NCBI RefSeq assembly: GCF_002154895.1
Contig: NZ_MUIZ01000001.1
Coordinates: 471,240-535,239, forward strand
DNA: 64,000 nucleotides
Direction: 5' to 3'
DNA from: Lactococcus petauri
GTDB lineage: Bacteria > Bacillota > Bacilli > Lactobacillales > Streptococcaceae
The translations under genes were made by a program, and so were the position numbers. Each line of letters opens with the position of its first letter. The stretch's first letter is position 1. Shown one piece after another: positions 7,529-16,809 of the stretch. Under the pieces are notes generated by a model. The model did not search any database and was not told the origin of the DNA. It was given only the letters and a program-made list of their open reading frames with translations.

Positions 7529-9235
7529 TTACTCAGAAACATTCCCTGCCCGAATGATGAAGGCTGGGCGCACGCCACCTGTCTGACCACCGAAAGCACG
7601 TTGGTAGGCCGCAAAGCCTCCTAGAAAACCACGCCCGCCATTGTCTATCACCCAAGCTGTATTTTCATCCGCAGGTGTACGTGTAAACCACCATTCGTTA
7701 TCGTCAGCCCCAGCCACACGGCTTTGGAAAGTTGGGAAAGCCGTGGCAAGCATGAGCGGCCTATCCGGGAAAGTTGGTGAAAAGCGCATCACATCCGCCA
7801 TCGAAAGCGCAAAAACTTGTGGCTCTCCTGCTGAATTAATATTTGTCAAATCATTTGCGACATCGGGCCAATTCCCCAGATTAGTCGGGCGCCAACCAGG
7901 AAATGTTCCCCACTCCAAATCAGCATCCCTCACACCCGGTACAGCATCTTGCTCAGGGATTACTACAGGTAGAACCCGTTCTTTTAATTGGAGAGGTAAG
8001 TTGAGATTCCAATAATTTTCTAATGCAAGATCTTGGGAATTCCATGGAATTCCCAAGATCGTATGTATGCTGAGAATCATATGTCCGTCCTGCTCTTCCC
8101 CGGCAACTGGTCCAAGATAAAGGAATGGTTCCCCAACAGTCGTGAAGCGTTGCCCAGGCTGAATGCGATCAAATAAATGGTCAAGCATAAAGTCCTCGAT
8201 GTTGTTATTAGGATTATTGAAGGCGGTCGTTCTAACAAGTGAAAGGAAGAGTTCCAAATCAGCTGAAGCGTCGTCTTCATCAGAGAAACGTGGCCCCTCA
8301 TGCTCCCACATATCTTCCATTTTACCTGCACCAATCAACTCACTGGTCACATGAATGCCGTAGTAATAAGAACCTGGAAACTCGTGAGCTTCTGGTGTCA
8401 TTTGAGCCGCATCCAAGAGATAAGATGTGGCTTCCCCAGGGTGGAGGGCAAAGGCATAGTAAGCCCAGCCTGTCGCTTCATCCATGACCCAGTAATTGCC
8501 AACCTTCTCCCCAGACTCCCACGGAAGTCTCTGCCACTCATTCAAGGTCATTGGTGCTCTAGATTGTTCGAGGTTTTGCGCTGTCTCCCGTGTAACCTCT
8601 GCGCCCGGCCATTGGCCAGAGTTGGTATAGGTTTCACCTTGAGACCAGTAACCATCTTTACCATCGCCAGGATGTGTCGCTCGAGGGTAGACTTCCCCAT
8701 CTCTTACATAGCTCAGGTCACGGGCATGACCAGCAGCGGCTGTGACGGGATCGTCGTAGACGGTATTAAAGGTTGGCAGATACCAAGGTGGATCTTCGCC
8801 ACCACGTGTCCAACCAAAGTTTAAGTTGGAATAATCATTAAAGGCAGCCGAAGGGATACCCTCTATACTTCTACGCCGTGAAACATTGTTTTCTTCGGGG
8901 ATATAAGTCGTCCAGCTCTCCAAGTTCTCACGCTCAGTTCCCGGTACCACTGGCTTCCAATCGTCACTCCCACGTTCTTGAATCGCCATGAATTCCGATA
9001 ACTTCAACCTTACAATGATGGGCTCTTGACCGAAGTTCTCGATAAAGACATCTTTGTTTCCACTGTCACTGTTGAAGTAATCGTGTACCCGACCACCGTA
9101 ATCCGCACGATTTTCCCTTAAGCGGTCGTTGATGGCCTGTTGGTTAAAGGCTGCGAAGGCAAATGTCCCTCCGATTAAGCCTAAGAGTGCTAAAAGTGCG
9201 ATATTACGCAGTTTGCGTTTCTTTTCTGGGCTCAT
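7529..9235 (-). CDS. Exported protein with SipW-cognate-type signal and DUF6273-like C-terminus
   Basis: A 568-residue secreted or surface protein not assigned to a named gene. The N-terminus (residues 1-35) is basic, then hydrophobic with LLGLIGGTFAFAAF, resembling signals processed by the SipW-type peptidase of TasA/camelysin-like proteins. Next comes a TasA-like strand region (DVFIENFGQEPIIVRLKLSEF, about 62-82). The middle is rich in Trp, Pro and acidic residues. The last about 90 residues (EWWFTRTP ... GGVRPAFIIRAG) resemble the DUF6273 domain (WWLRSP ... GVRPA). The gene is visibly richer in G+C than its neighbours, suggesting transfer. An in-frame TGA lies two codons before the ATG, and AGGAG precedes it. 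No SipW peptidase gene is in the window. Function unknown; adhesion or matrix is a guess. Confidence 0.6.
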   Translation of the reverse strand: MSPEKKRKLRNIALLALLGLIGGTFAFAAFNQQAINDRLRENRADYGGRVHDYFNSDSGNKDVFIENFGQEPIIVRLKLSEFMAIQERGSDDWKPVVPGTERENLESWTTYIPEENNVSRRRSIEGIPSAAFNDYSNLNFGWTRGGEDPPWYLPTFNTVYDDPVTAAAGHARDLSYVRDGEVYPRATHPGDGKDGYWSQGETYTNSGQWPGAEVTRETAQNLEQSRAPMTLNEWQRLPWESGEKVGNYWVMDEATGWAYYAFALHPGEATSYLLDAAQMTPEAHEFPGSYYYGIHVTSELIGAGKMEDMWEHEGPRFSDEDDASADLELFLSLVRTTAFNNPNNNIEDFMLDHLFDRIQPGQRFTTVGEPFLYLGPVAGEEQDGHMILSIHTILGIPWNSQDLALENYWNLNLPLQLKERVLPVVIPEQDAVPGVRDADLEWGTFPGWRPTNLGNWPDVANDLTNINSAGEPQVFALSMADVMRFSPTFPDRPLMLATAFPTFQSRVAGADDNEWWFTRTPADENTAWVIDNGGRGFLGGFAAYQRAFGGQTGGVRPAFIIRAGNVSE

Positions 9236-9289
9236 AAGTCACTCCTCACTTTAAGATTTTTTGAGTTGTTGTTGGACAACAGACAAGAC

Positions 9290-9350
9290 AAAAACGCCCT
9301 AATATCCAGAACGTTTTTAAGTGCATAGCGAAAAAGGCGGAAAGCTACCG

Positions 9351-9351
<1 letters not shown>
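9290..9351 (-). promoter_or_regulatory. Structured 5' leader of the exported-protein mRNA
   Basis: Between the tetranucleotide repeat and the start codon the minus-strand transcript can form GCGG-TAGCTTT-CCGC (9337-9351) followed by CTTTTTCGC, and then AAAAACG/CGTTTTT (9290-9296/9312-9318). Both resemble weak attenuators. The stems are short, so this is a suggestion only. Confidence 0.35.
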
Positions 9352-9409
<58 letters not shown>

Positions 9410-9438
9410 ATTATAGGTCATTAGCTCTACCTCGTCAA
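9410..9438 (-). promoter_or_regulatory. Promoter of the exported-protein gene
   Basis: Minus strand TTGACG (9433-9438), exactly 17 nt, TATAAT (9410-9415). The repeat starts on the very next base, so the predicted transcription start (about 9403) falls inside it. Confidence 0.75.
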
Positions 9439-9540
9439 ATCTTTATTTACACTGCGTAATATTATTAATTTTTATATAATACTATTGTAATATTTTTCTT
9501 AGTGAATTCAAAGTAATTCCCAAGAAAAGAATGCTAAAAA

Positions 9541-9557
9541 GAGAGACGCCGTCTCTC
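9541..9557 (-). terminator. Terminator of the scrA-scrK operon
   Basis: GAGAGAC GCC GTCTCTC, a 7-bp stem, with TTTTTAGC following on the minus strand, about 120 nt past the scrK stop. The rest of the 9410-9678 gap is AT-rich and holds nothing else I recognise. Confidence 0.6.
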
Positions 9558-9678
9558 CTTCTCGTTCTATAATCCATTATCAAAGAATTTCCGTTTTTTT
9601 ATTTTTAAGCTAAACATACTTTTTCATCTTAACTTTAGCTTGTGAGCCACGAATACTATTTAGAGAAAGCCCAACATC

Positions 9679-10554
9679 TCACTCCACAAGCTCTAAGGCT
9701 GCTTTACCTAAAGCAAAGTTCCCAAGGGTTGCGGAGCCATTTTCCGAAACACTCGGCAGTCGCAAATATTCATCTATCGGACATGGGAGAGCAACGTAAT
9801 GATTCAGAAGTTTCACAAATTCTTTTTGAACATGTGCGAGCATATTGGGCTGCTCCATAATCCCACCGCCTAGTATAATAGCATCAGGTGCTAATGTTAA
9901 AGTTGCATTAAGCACGCCTTGCGCGATATAGTAGGCCAAGATTTCCCACTCAGGACTGTCTGCAGGAAGTTCTTCACCCGAAATCCCTGTTCTGGCTTCA
10001 AGACTTGGACCTGAAGCCAGTCCTTCCAAACAATCACCATGAAACGGACAAATACCTTTAAAATAAAGATCGTTTGGATGGCGTTTAACCATTTGATGGC
10101 CCATTTCAGCATGGCTTGTAGCACCAATAAAGTGACCGCCTTGAATAGCGCCACCGCCAATCCCTGTACCAATAGTAAAGTAGACTAGATTTTCAAGAGC
10201 AGTATTCATCATTTCACCATAAGCCGATGCATTTACGTCAGTAGTAAAAGCTATAGGAACATGAAGTGCCTCTTCTAAAAGCCCAACCAAATCCGTATTT
10301 GCCCAACCTGCCTTCGGTGTTGAAGTAATAAAACCGTAAGTTTTACTTTTACTGTTAATATCGATAGGACCAAACGATCCTAAGCCAATTGCCGCAACAT
10401 TTTTTGATTTAAAATAATCGACGGTAGCAGCAATTGTTTCCTCGGGTGTTGTGGTAGATATTCTAATTTTATCTACAAGCTCGAACTGCTCATCCGCAAC
10501 GGCGAGCACAAACTTTGTCCCACCAGCTTCTATAGATCCATAATACATTGTCAA
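9679..10554 (-). CDS. scrK: Fructokinase, ROK family
   Basis: A 291-residue ROK-family sugar kinase that phosphorylates fructose released by sucrose-6-phosphate hydrolase. It opens with GSIEAGGTKFVLAV, the ATP phosphate-binding motif, and carries FTIGTGIGGGAI (about 126-137), the ROK signature. The zinc-binding histidine/cysteine cluster is visible as H-x-ICPFHGDCLEGLASGP (about 160-180). It follows scrA after 16 nt, so the two form an operon transcribed away from scrB-scrR, and it completes a sucrose to fructose-6-phosphate route. Confidence 0.92.
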   Translation of the reverse strand: MTMYYGSIEAGGTKFVLAVADEQFELVDKIRISTTTPEETIAATVDYFKSKNVAAIGLGSFGPIDINSKSKTYGFITSTPKAGWANTDLVGLLEEALHVPIAFTTDVNASAYGEMMNTALENLVYFTIGTGIGGGAIQGGHFIGATSHAEMGHQMVKRHPNDLYFKGICPFHGDCLEGLASGPSLEARTGISGEELPADSPEWEILAYYIAQGVLNATLTLAPDAIILGGGIMEQPNMLAHVQKEFVKLLNHYVALPCPIDEYLRLPSVSENGSATLGNFALGKAALELVE

Positions 10555-10570
10555 CTTCTACTCCTTTTCT

Positions 10571-12493
10571 TCAAATTAATGAAAGAATTTTTTCCTGTTT
10601 TACTACTTTTACATGTTGCTTTAATACTAAAACATCGTTATAGTCAGACGAATTTGTAATCATCATCATTACCATATCCTCTAACCCAGCTTCCTTGATA
10701 GCCTTCCTGTTAAATGTTCCAAGCAAGTCACCTTTTTTAACTTTTTGGCCTGCCTTCACATTTTGGCTAAAGCCTTTTCCCTTCATCGTGACCGTATCAA
10801 TACCAATGTGAATCAAGATTTCTGCTCCACTTTCGGTTTTCATACCATAGGCATGACCCGTTTCGTAAGCAATCACAATTTCTCCATCTGCTGGCGCAAA
10901 GACATGATCATCTGCAGGTTGGATAGCGACACCTTTGCCCATTTTTTCTGTGGAGAAGACAGGATCATTGACCTGCGAGAGTGGAAAAGCTGTGCCATTG
11001 ATTGGTACGAAAATTGCTTCCTTTTCAGAGTTTTCTATATCTTGCATTTCAGAAGTGGGCTTCTCAATTTTTTTGTTTTCAACTTGTCGTCCGTAAATCA
11101 AAGTAACAATGAATGCAAGGATAAAGCTAATCAAAATAGCGAACATAAACTGCAGATTGTAGCCTGCTTTAATGGAGATAAACCCAATCAAACCGGCAGA
11201 GCCTAAGCTTACACCCAGCACATGGAAAAGCCCCATAAATAATGAACCAACAGCGGAAGCACCAAGTGCAATAAAGAATGGATATTTAAGTTTTAGGTTG
11301 ACCCCAAAGAGGGCAGGCTCAGTTATCCCTAAAAGGGCGGAAAAACCAGCTGGAGCTGCGAGCGCCTTTGTTTTAATATTTTTTGTCAGGAAGAAGATCG
11401 CGAAGGTTGCACCTGCTTGTGCCATATTGGCTGCAGCTGCAACCGGAAAAATAAAATCCCCACCAATACCCGAATGCTGATAGTTAGTGATAAGCATGGT
11501 TTCAATTGCTGAAAAGCTTTGGTGTAAACCTGTCAAAACAATCAGTGAGTAGAAACCGCCAAATATGAACATTCCTAAGGCACCTAAGGTGTCATAAAGG
11601 CCAACCAAGCCATCTGTTAAACCATTTGATACAAAACGAAGTGCAGGACCAATTATGGTAAAAGTGAGAAATCCTGTAATAATTACCGAAAGCAATGGTG
11701 TGAAAGTGAAGTCAACTGCGTTGTTCAAATGTTTATGGAAAAAGTTTTCCAGCTTTGCAAGGACAAAAGATACCCCAATAACAGGAAGTACTTGACCTTG
11801 ATAACCTGCCTGAGCAACATTTAAACCAAATATATTCCAGTAGGTCATTTCATTGTTTGCAATAGCTGTGGCCACCGCATAACCATTGACAAGCGATGGC
11901 ATCACCATAATCATCCCGATAACCGCACCAAGATAGGGATTTCCTCCGAAACGTTTGGTAGCCGAAAATCCTATAAGAACAGGCATAAAGGCAAATGGTG
12001 CTGCACTCATAGCATTGACAATGTCTGCAAATCCTTTCCAAGATGGAAACATTTCAACAACTGATTTTGCTGCAAAAAGATTCTCAGCGGTAAGAGCGTT
12101 ATTGAGTGCCATCAATAAACCACCTGCAACAAGAGCGGGAATCAAAGGAACAAAGATATCTGAAAGAAGTTTGACTAATGCCATCACAGGATTTGGTTTG
12201 TTTTGGCTGTTTACAATCTCTTTTAAATCAGCTGTCGACGCCTCTTTTACTCCTGTAAGTTTGACAAATTCCTTATAGACTTTATTGACATCACCAGGTC
12301 CCACAATGATTTGATATTGTCCCGCCGTCTCAAAAGTTCCTTTGAGATCTGGGTCATTGTCTAAGGCTTCTTGATGAATCAATGAGCTGTCTTTCAGTAC
12401 AAGGCGCAAGCGGGTTGCGCAATGTGCCGCTGCTTGAATATTCTCTTCTCCCACAGCAAAAATAATCCGTTCAGCAACTTGTTTGTGGTTCAT
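10571..12493 (-). CDS. scrA: Sucrose-specific PTS permease, IIBCA
   Basis: A 640-residue fused PTS transporter that imports sucrose and releases it inside as sucrose-6-phosphate. Domains run IIB (about 1-95, phosphocysteine in [10 protein letters not shown]), the IIC channel with about ten membrane segments (about 105-460), and a glucose-type IIA at the end (about 490-640, phosphohistidine in [10 protein letters not shown]). The order and the two active-site motifs are intact. The ATG follows TAGGAGAAAACT. It is divergent from scrB, and its promoter overlaps an ScrR-type operator. Sucrose specificity is inferred mainly from the adjoining scrB, scrK and scrR. Confidence 0.93.
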   Translation of the reverse strand: MNHKQVAERIIFAVGEENIQAAAHCATRLRLVLKDSSLIHQEALDNDPDLKGTFETAGQYQIIVGPGDVNKVYKEFVKLTGVKEASTADLKEIVNSQNKPNPVMALVKLLSDIFVPLIPALVAGGLLMALNNALTAENLFAAKSVVEMFPSWKGFADIVNAMSAAPFAFMPVLIGFSATKRFGGNPYLGAVIGMIMVMPSLVNGYAVATAIANNEMTYWNIFGLNVAQAGYQGQVLPVIGVSFVLAKLENFFHKHLNNAVDFTFTPLLSVIITGFLTFTIIGPALRFVSNGLTDGLVGLYDTLGALGMFIFGGFYSLIVLTGLHQSFSAIETMLITNYQHSGIGGDFIFPVAAAANMAQAGATFAIFFLTKNIKTKALAAPAGFSALLGITEPALFGVNLKLKYPFFIALGASAVGSLFMGLFHVLGVSLGSAGLIGFISIKAGYNLQFMFAILISFILAFIVTLIYGRQVENKKIEKPTSEMQDIENSEKEAIFVPINGTAFPLSQVNDPVFSTEKMGKGVAIQPADDHVFAPADGEIVIAYETGHAYGMKTESGAEILIHIGIDTVTMKGKGFSQNVKAGQKVKKGDLLGTFNRKAIKEAGLEDMVMMMITNSSDYNDVLVLKQHVKVVKQEKILSLI

Positions 12494-12535
12494 AGTTTTC
12501 TCCTAAAATTTATTTTGGTGTCGCTTACATAACAC

Positions 12536-12564
12536 ATTTAATCACTTTACAAAAAATATGTCAA
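12536..12564 (-). promoter_or_regulatory. Promoter of scrA-scrK
   Basis: Minus strand TTGACA (12559-12564), 17 nt, TTAAAT (12536-12541). The -35 box lies inside the left operator at 12558-12575. Confidence 0.65.
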
Positions 12565-12575
12565 GCGTTTAACAT
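12558..12575. promoter_or_regulatory. ScrR operator 1
   Basis: ATGTCAAGCGTTTAACAT is an imperfect 18-bp palindrome centred on a CG step, as expected for a LacI-family repressor. It covers the -35 box of scrA and shares its core with operator 2, 66 bp away. Confidence 0.65.
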
Positions 12576-12612
12576 AAAATAAAACATTACTTAAAATAAT
12601 CAAGTTTATAAA

Positions 12613-12641
12613 TTGACTTTTACATGAAAAACGTTTATCAT
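12613..12641 (+). promoter_or_regulatory. Promoter of scrB-scrR
   Basis: TTGACT (12613-12618), 17 nt, TATCAT (12636-12641). The -10 box is covered by operator 2. Confidence 0.7.
12624..12641. promoter_or_regulatory. ScrR operator 2
   Basis: ATGAAAAACGTTTATCAT, an imperfect palindrome around AACGTT, overlapping the scrB -10 box. A repressor bound here would block initiation directly. Confidence 0.65.
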
Positions 12642-12675
12642 AAAAATAAAATATGACGATAAGGAAATACAAGAA

Positions 12676-14091
12676 ATGACATGGACTACCACTGAACGAT
12701 ACCGTGCTTATGAAAGCTATTCTGAGGATGAATTAAAGACCTTACGCGAACGTGTTGCTCAATCCCCTTGGCACTCAACTTTTCATATTGAGCCAGAAAC
12801 CGGTCTTCTCAATGACCCCAATGGTTTTTCATTTTTTAATGGCAAATGGCATCTCTTTTACCAACATTTTCCATTTGGCGCTGTGCATGGTTTGAAGTCA
12901 TGGGTACACTTGACTTCTACAGATTTGGTGCACTTTGAAAAATCAGGACTCATTCTCTACCCTGATACGAAATTTGAGAACGCTGGTGCTTTTTCTGGTT
13001 CTGCTTTTCCTCTTGATGATGCACTTTTTATCATGTACACAGGAAATCATCGTAAAGAGGATTGGACACGCATACCTTATCAACTTGGCGCTAAGTTGGA
13101 TAAAGAAAATCAGCTAGAAAAGTTGCCAGAGCCTATAATCTATCCCAATTTCTCAGAAACAACTGATCACTTTCGAGATCCACAAATTTTTCAACACCAA
13201 AAGAAACACTATATGCTGATTGGTGCACAATCTGTCGCCGAAGAAGGAAAAATAAAGATTTATCGCTCTAAAAATGAGCAATTAACAGCTTGGGAAGACT
13301 TAGGATTTTTGAATTTTACTTCAGAAAAGATGGGCTATATGATCGAATGTCCCAATCTTATCTTTATAAATAACACACCGGTCCTCATCTTCTGCCCCCA
13401 AGGCTTGGATCAATCAATCTGCTCTTATGGCAATATTTACCCCAATACCTATCTTATTGCCGATTCTTTTTCTGTTGATAAAGAAGTCCGGTTAATGGGC
13501 GACAATAGGATAGAAAATCTTGATTATGGCTTTGACTGTTATGCCACACAGGCTTTTAATGCTCCTGACGGCTCTGCTTATGCTATTTCTTGGTTAGGTT
13601 TACCAGATACAACTTATCCGACAGATCAGTTTGGCGTGCAAGGCGCCTTGTCTATGGTCAAAAAACTAAGTATTAAAGACGGAAAGCTTTATCAAACTCC
13701 TGTAGATGAAATGAAAAATTTACGCAAGAAAGAAAAAGAGTTTTTACTCAAAGAAGAGCTTATTCCTACACATAATGCTTTTGAAATGGAAATTGACCTC
13801 AAGTCTGAAGAATCACACCATTTGAATATCATGGCAAACGCTTCTCATGAAAGTGCACTGGAAATACACATTGACAAGGAAAATGATTGTTTCACGGTTA
13901 AAAGAAATTATGAAAAAAGGACAGTAAATGTTAAAATAGAAAAAGTTAATCTATTTATAGATAAATCTATTTTTGAAATTTTTATTAATGATGGAGAGAA
14001 AGTCTTATCGGGGCGTGTATTTCCTAACAAAGAACAGTATTTTATACAAAGTGAAAAACCGATAAATATTAAAATGTGGGAACTGAATTAG
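12676..14091 (+). CDS. scrB: Sucrose-6-phosphate hydrolase, GH32
   Basis: A 471-residue glycoside hydrolase family 32 enzyme splitting sucrose-6-phosphate into glucose-6-phosphate and fructose. The three GH32 acidic motifs are present: LLNDPNGF (nucleophile Asp, about residue 45), FRDPQ (transition-state stabiliser), and IECPN (acid/base Glu). The five-bladed propeller is followed by a C-terminal beta-sandwich. It has no signal peptide, consistent with a cytoplasmic PTS product as substrate. Its stop codon shares one base with the scrR start. Confidence 0.94.
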   Translation: MTWTTTERYRAYESYSEDELKTLRERVAQSPWHSTFHIEPETGLLNDPNGFSFFNGKWHLFYQHFPFGAVHGLKSWVHLTSTDLVHFEKSGLILYPDTKFENAGAFSGSAFPLDDALFIMYTGNHRKEDWTRIPYQLGAKLDKENQLEKLPEPIIYPNFSETTDHFRDPQIFQHQKKHYMLIGAQSVAEEGKIKIYRSKNEQLTAWEDLGFLNFTSEKMGYMIECPNLIFINNTPVLIFCPQGLDQSICSYGNIYPNTYLIADSFSVDKEVRLMGDNRIENLDYGFDCYATQAFNAPDGSAYAISWLGLPDTTYPTDQFGVQGALSMVKKLSIKDGKLYQTPVDEMKNLRKKEKEFLLKEELIPTHNAFEMEIDLKSEESHHLNIMANASHESALEIHIDKENDCFTVKRNYEKRTVNVKIEKVNLFIDKSIFEIFINDGEKVLSGRVFPNKEQYFIQSEKPINIKMWELN

Positions 14092-15062
14092 TGGTTAAAC
14101 TTGAAGATGTTGCAAAAAAAGCGGGTGTAAGTTTGACAACCGCTTCGCGTGTGATTAATAACAAAGGGTACTTAAGCGACACAACTATTGCTAAGGTTGA
14201 GGCCGCAATGCGTGACTTACATTATGTCCCAAATGCTGCAGCCCGCTCTTTACAAGGGAAATCTTTAAAATTAATTGGTCTCGTTTTTCCTAATATCCAG
14301 AATGTATTCTATGCAGAATTAATCGAAAAAATTGAACAGGCACTCTTTCGAAGAGGCTATAAAGCCATGCTGGCAACAACTGAGCACGACGAAAGGAAAG
14401 AAAGAGATTATTTAACTTTACTCCTTTCTAACCAAGTGGATGGCATCATTTATGGAAGTCATAATTTAAGTACTAACGATTATACTGCAATCCACGCACC
14501 TATCGTATCTTTTGACCGCATCCTCACTGCACAAACTACTATCGTTAGTTCAGATAATTTGCAAGGCGGTCGTTTAGCAACAGAAACTTTGATAAAAAAC
14601 GGGAACAAAAAAATTGCTATTTTTACCGGCAGTGACAATACTAATTCGCCCACGCGCCTCAGACGTGAAGGCTATCTCTCTGTGATGAAAAAGCATGACT
14701 TAGAACCTCATGTGATTAAAATCCCAACAAGTTTAACTTTTCTGAATAAAAAAGAAGAAATCAAGAGAATTTTAAAAAAATCTGACTTTGACGGGATTTT
14801 CTGCACAGATGACTTAACAGCACTTCTTGTGAAAAATCTAGCGGCGGCAATGAACAAAGATATAAGTATCATTGGCTTTGACGGCACAGAGTTTATCAGG
14901 GAATATCATCCAGACTTGACGACAGTGAAGCAACCCATTACAGATTTGGCGGAGCTTTTAGTCGACTTAGTTATTCGTAAAATCCAAGGAGAAACAGTCG
15001 AAAACTCTTATAAACTTCCTATAACTTTACATCAAGGACGAAAGCCTTTCGAAGAAGAATAA
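14091..15062 (+). CDS. scrR: Sucrose operon repressor, LacI family
   Basis: A LacI/GalR-type repressor of about 323 residues. The N-terminal helix-turn-helix VKLEDVAKKAGVSLTTASRVIN begins right at the GTG start, as in the family, and YVPNAAARSL is the hinge helix. I chose GTG at 14091, which overlaps the scrB TAG by one base and has GGGA 10 nt upstream; an earlier in-frame GTG at 14076 has no ribosome binding site. The rest is a periplasmic-binding-protein-like sugar-sensing domain. Expected to bind the two operators at 12558-12575 and 12624-12641 and to autoregulate. Confidence 0.92.
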   Translation: MVKLEDVAKKAGVSLTTASRVINNKGYLSDTTIAKVEAAMRDLHYVPNAAARSLQGKSLKLIGLVFPNIQNVFYAELIEKIEQALFRRGYKAMLATTEHDERKERDYLTLLLSNQVDGIIYGSHNLSTNDYTAIHAPIVSFDRILTAQTTIVSSDNLQGGRLATETLIKNGNKKIAIFTGSDNTNSPTRLRREGYLSVMKKHDLEPHVIKIPTSLTFLNKKEEIKRILKKSDFDGIFCTDDLTALLVKNLAAAMNKDISIIGFDGTEFIREYHPDLTTVKQPITDLAELLVDLVIRKIQGETVENSYKLPITLHQGRKPFEEE

Positions 15063-15067
15063 AAAAA

Positions 15068-15094
15068 GCGAAAACCAATCGGTTTTCGCTTTTT
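15068..15094. terminator. Bidirectional terminator between scrR and the ABC operon
   Basis: GCGAAAACC AATC GGTTTTCGC, a perfect 9-bp stem with an A7 run before it and T6 after it, so it can stop transcription from both sides. Confidence 0.85.
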
Positions 15095-15119
15095 TATTCT
15101 AACTTTCTTTATCTTACTT

Positions 15120-15890
15120 TCAAGATCTCAAACCACGACCACGTTCAATAAAGTAATAGCAAACGGCATAGAGAGCAATGACAAAACCAAGTAGCACAAG
15201 CAAGCTAATCCACAGGGCAACATCTTGCACACCTAAAAAGCCATAACGGAAACCTGAAATCATATATACGATCGGGTTGACTTTCGAAATGTCCTGCCAA
15301 ATTGGGGGTAACATAGAGATAGCATAGAAGACACCACCGAGATAAGTCAAAGGTTGTAAGACAAATGTTGGCACGATCGAAACATCATCAAAAGAACGCG
15401 CAAAGACACCATTAAGAAGCCCAGCCAAGGAAAAGAGGAAAGCCGTCAACAACAGAGTTACAACAATTACGAGCCAAGACTTCACAACTAAAGGAACAAA
15501 AAGCAACGAAATGATAGTCACTAACGTCCCAACGAAAATACCTCGAAGACTTCCGCCGGCCACAAAGCCTAAAATAATCACATGTGTAGGCACTGGAGCG
15601 ACGAGTAATTCTTCAATATTTTTTTGAAATTTTTGCGAAAAGAAACTCGAAGAAACGTTCGCATAAGAGCTAGTAATAACAGACATCATGATAAGTCCGG
15701 GCACGATAAATTGCATATAAGAAAAACCATGCATATCACCGATTCGTGAACCGATCATTTTACCAAAGATAATAAAATAAAGTGTGGTCGTAATCACTGG
15801 TGGCACAAGAGTTTGCACCCAAATACGCATAAAACGTGTGACTTCCTTGATAGCAAGAGATTTTCCTGCAGTCCAGTAGAGTTTAAACAT
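15120..15890 (-). CDS. ABC-2 type exporter, permease subunit
   Basis: A 256-residue ABC-2 membrane protein with about six hydrophobic segments, pairing with the ATPase encoded just upstream. The start is taken at ATG 15890: GAGGAGGGAAAAA precedes it and it overlaps the end of the ATPase gene by 8 nt; an extension to 15923 has no ribosome binding site. The pattern (one ATPase, one YadH/NodJ-like permease) is typical of drug, polyketide or polysaccharide exporters. Substrate unknown. Confidence 0.85.
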   Translation of the reverse strand: MFKLYWTAGKSLAIKEVTRFMRIWVQTLVPPVITTTLYFIIFGKMIGSRIGDMHGFSYMQFIVPGLIMMSVITSSYANVSSSFFSQKFQKNIEELLVAPVPTHVIILGFVAGGSLRGIFVGTLVTIISLLFVPLVVKSWLVIVVTLLLTAFLFSLAGLLNGVFARSFDDVSIVPTFVLQPLTYLGGVFYAISMLPPIWQDISKVNPIVYMISGFRYGFLGVQDVALWISLLVLLGFVIALYAVCYYFIERGRGLRS

Positions 15891-16809
15891 TTTTTCCCTC
15901 CTCTTCATGGGTAAGCTTAACAAAAAGCTCTTCTAGACGGTTTGATTTATTGCGCATGGAGAGGACCTGAACACCTTGTGCAGTTAGTTGCTCAAAAGCA
16001 GCATTGATGCCCTGGTTGCGTTCAATCTTAAGCTCCAAAGTCTGGGAATCCACCAATTTCATCTCATATCCAATGAGCTCTGGTGCTTGCCCTTCCGCTT
16101 TAATATCGAGAATAAATGTTTCCGACTGTAATTTCGATAGTAAGTTTTTCATACTTGTATCTTCAATTACTTGTCCAGATTGGATAATTCCAATATTTCG
16201 GCAAAGCATTTCTGCTTCTTCCAAATAGTGTGTCGTCAGAATAATTGTTGTACCTGAAGCATTGAGTTGTGCGAGAAATTCCCACATTGAGCGGCGAACA
16301 TCAATATCAACACCCGCTGTTGGCTCATCCAAAATCAAGAGCTTAGGCTCATGCATCAAGGCACGTGCAATCATCAAACGACGTTTCATCCCACCAGAAA
16401 GACGTCCTGCACGATCATTACGCTTTTCCCAAAGTTCCAACTGTGTGAGATATTTTTCTGAGCGTTTGAGCGCTTCCTTACGAGGTACACCATAGTATCC
16501 GGCTTGATTGACTAAGATTTGTTGAACCGTTTCAAACTGATTAAAGTTAAACTCTTGGGGCACAAGTCCGAGTTGTTGCTTAGCCTGCACTAGATTTTTA
16601 TCAATATCATAGTCAAAGACTTTAACTGTTCCAGACGTTTTATTCACGAGTGAAGTAATAATACCGATAGTAGTTGATTTCCCTGCCCCATTAGGACCAA
16701 GCAAGGCATAAAAATCTCCTTCTTCAACTGCTAAATCAATACCTTTTAAGGCTTCCGTACCGGAATCATATACTTTTCTTAAGTTTTTTATTTCAAGTGC
16801 TTTTTTCAT
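15883..16809 (-). CDS. ABC exporter, ATP-binding subunit
   Basis: A 308-residue ABC-2 type ATPase. The Walker A is GPNGAGKSTT (about 39-48), the signature RLSGGMKRRLMIARAL (about 137-152), the Walker B LLILDEPTAGVD, and the switch histidine TTHYLEEAE. A C-terminal extension of about 80 residues is usual for DrrA-type subunits. It overlaps rnmV by 4 nt (ATGA) and the permease by 8 nt, so tatD-rnmV-ATPase-permease form one transcription unit ending at 15068-15089. Confidence 0.9.
   Translation of the reverse strand: MKKALEIKNLRKVYDSGTEALKGIDLAVEEGDFYALLGPNGAGKSTTIGIITSLVNKTSGTVKVFDYDIDKNLVQAKQQLGLVPQEFNFNQFETVQQILVNQAGYYGVPRKEALKRSEKYLTQLELWEKRNDRAGRLSGGMKRRLMIARALMHEPKLLILDEPTAGVDIDVRRSMWEFLAQLNASGTTIILTTHYLEEAEMLCRNIGIIQSGQVIEDTSMKNLLSKLQSETFILDIKAEGQAPELIGYEMKLVDSQTLELKIERNQGINAAFEQLTAQGVQVLSMRNKSNRLEELFVKLTHEEEGKNV

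Noticed and set aside
14076..14093. Earlier GTG start for scrR at 14076
   Set aside because: No ribosome binding site, adds five residues not seen in LacI proteins; GTG 14091 starts precisely at the helix-turn-helix.
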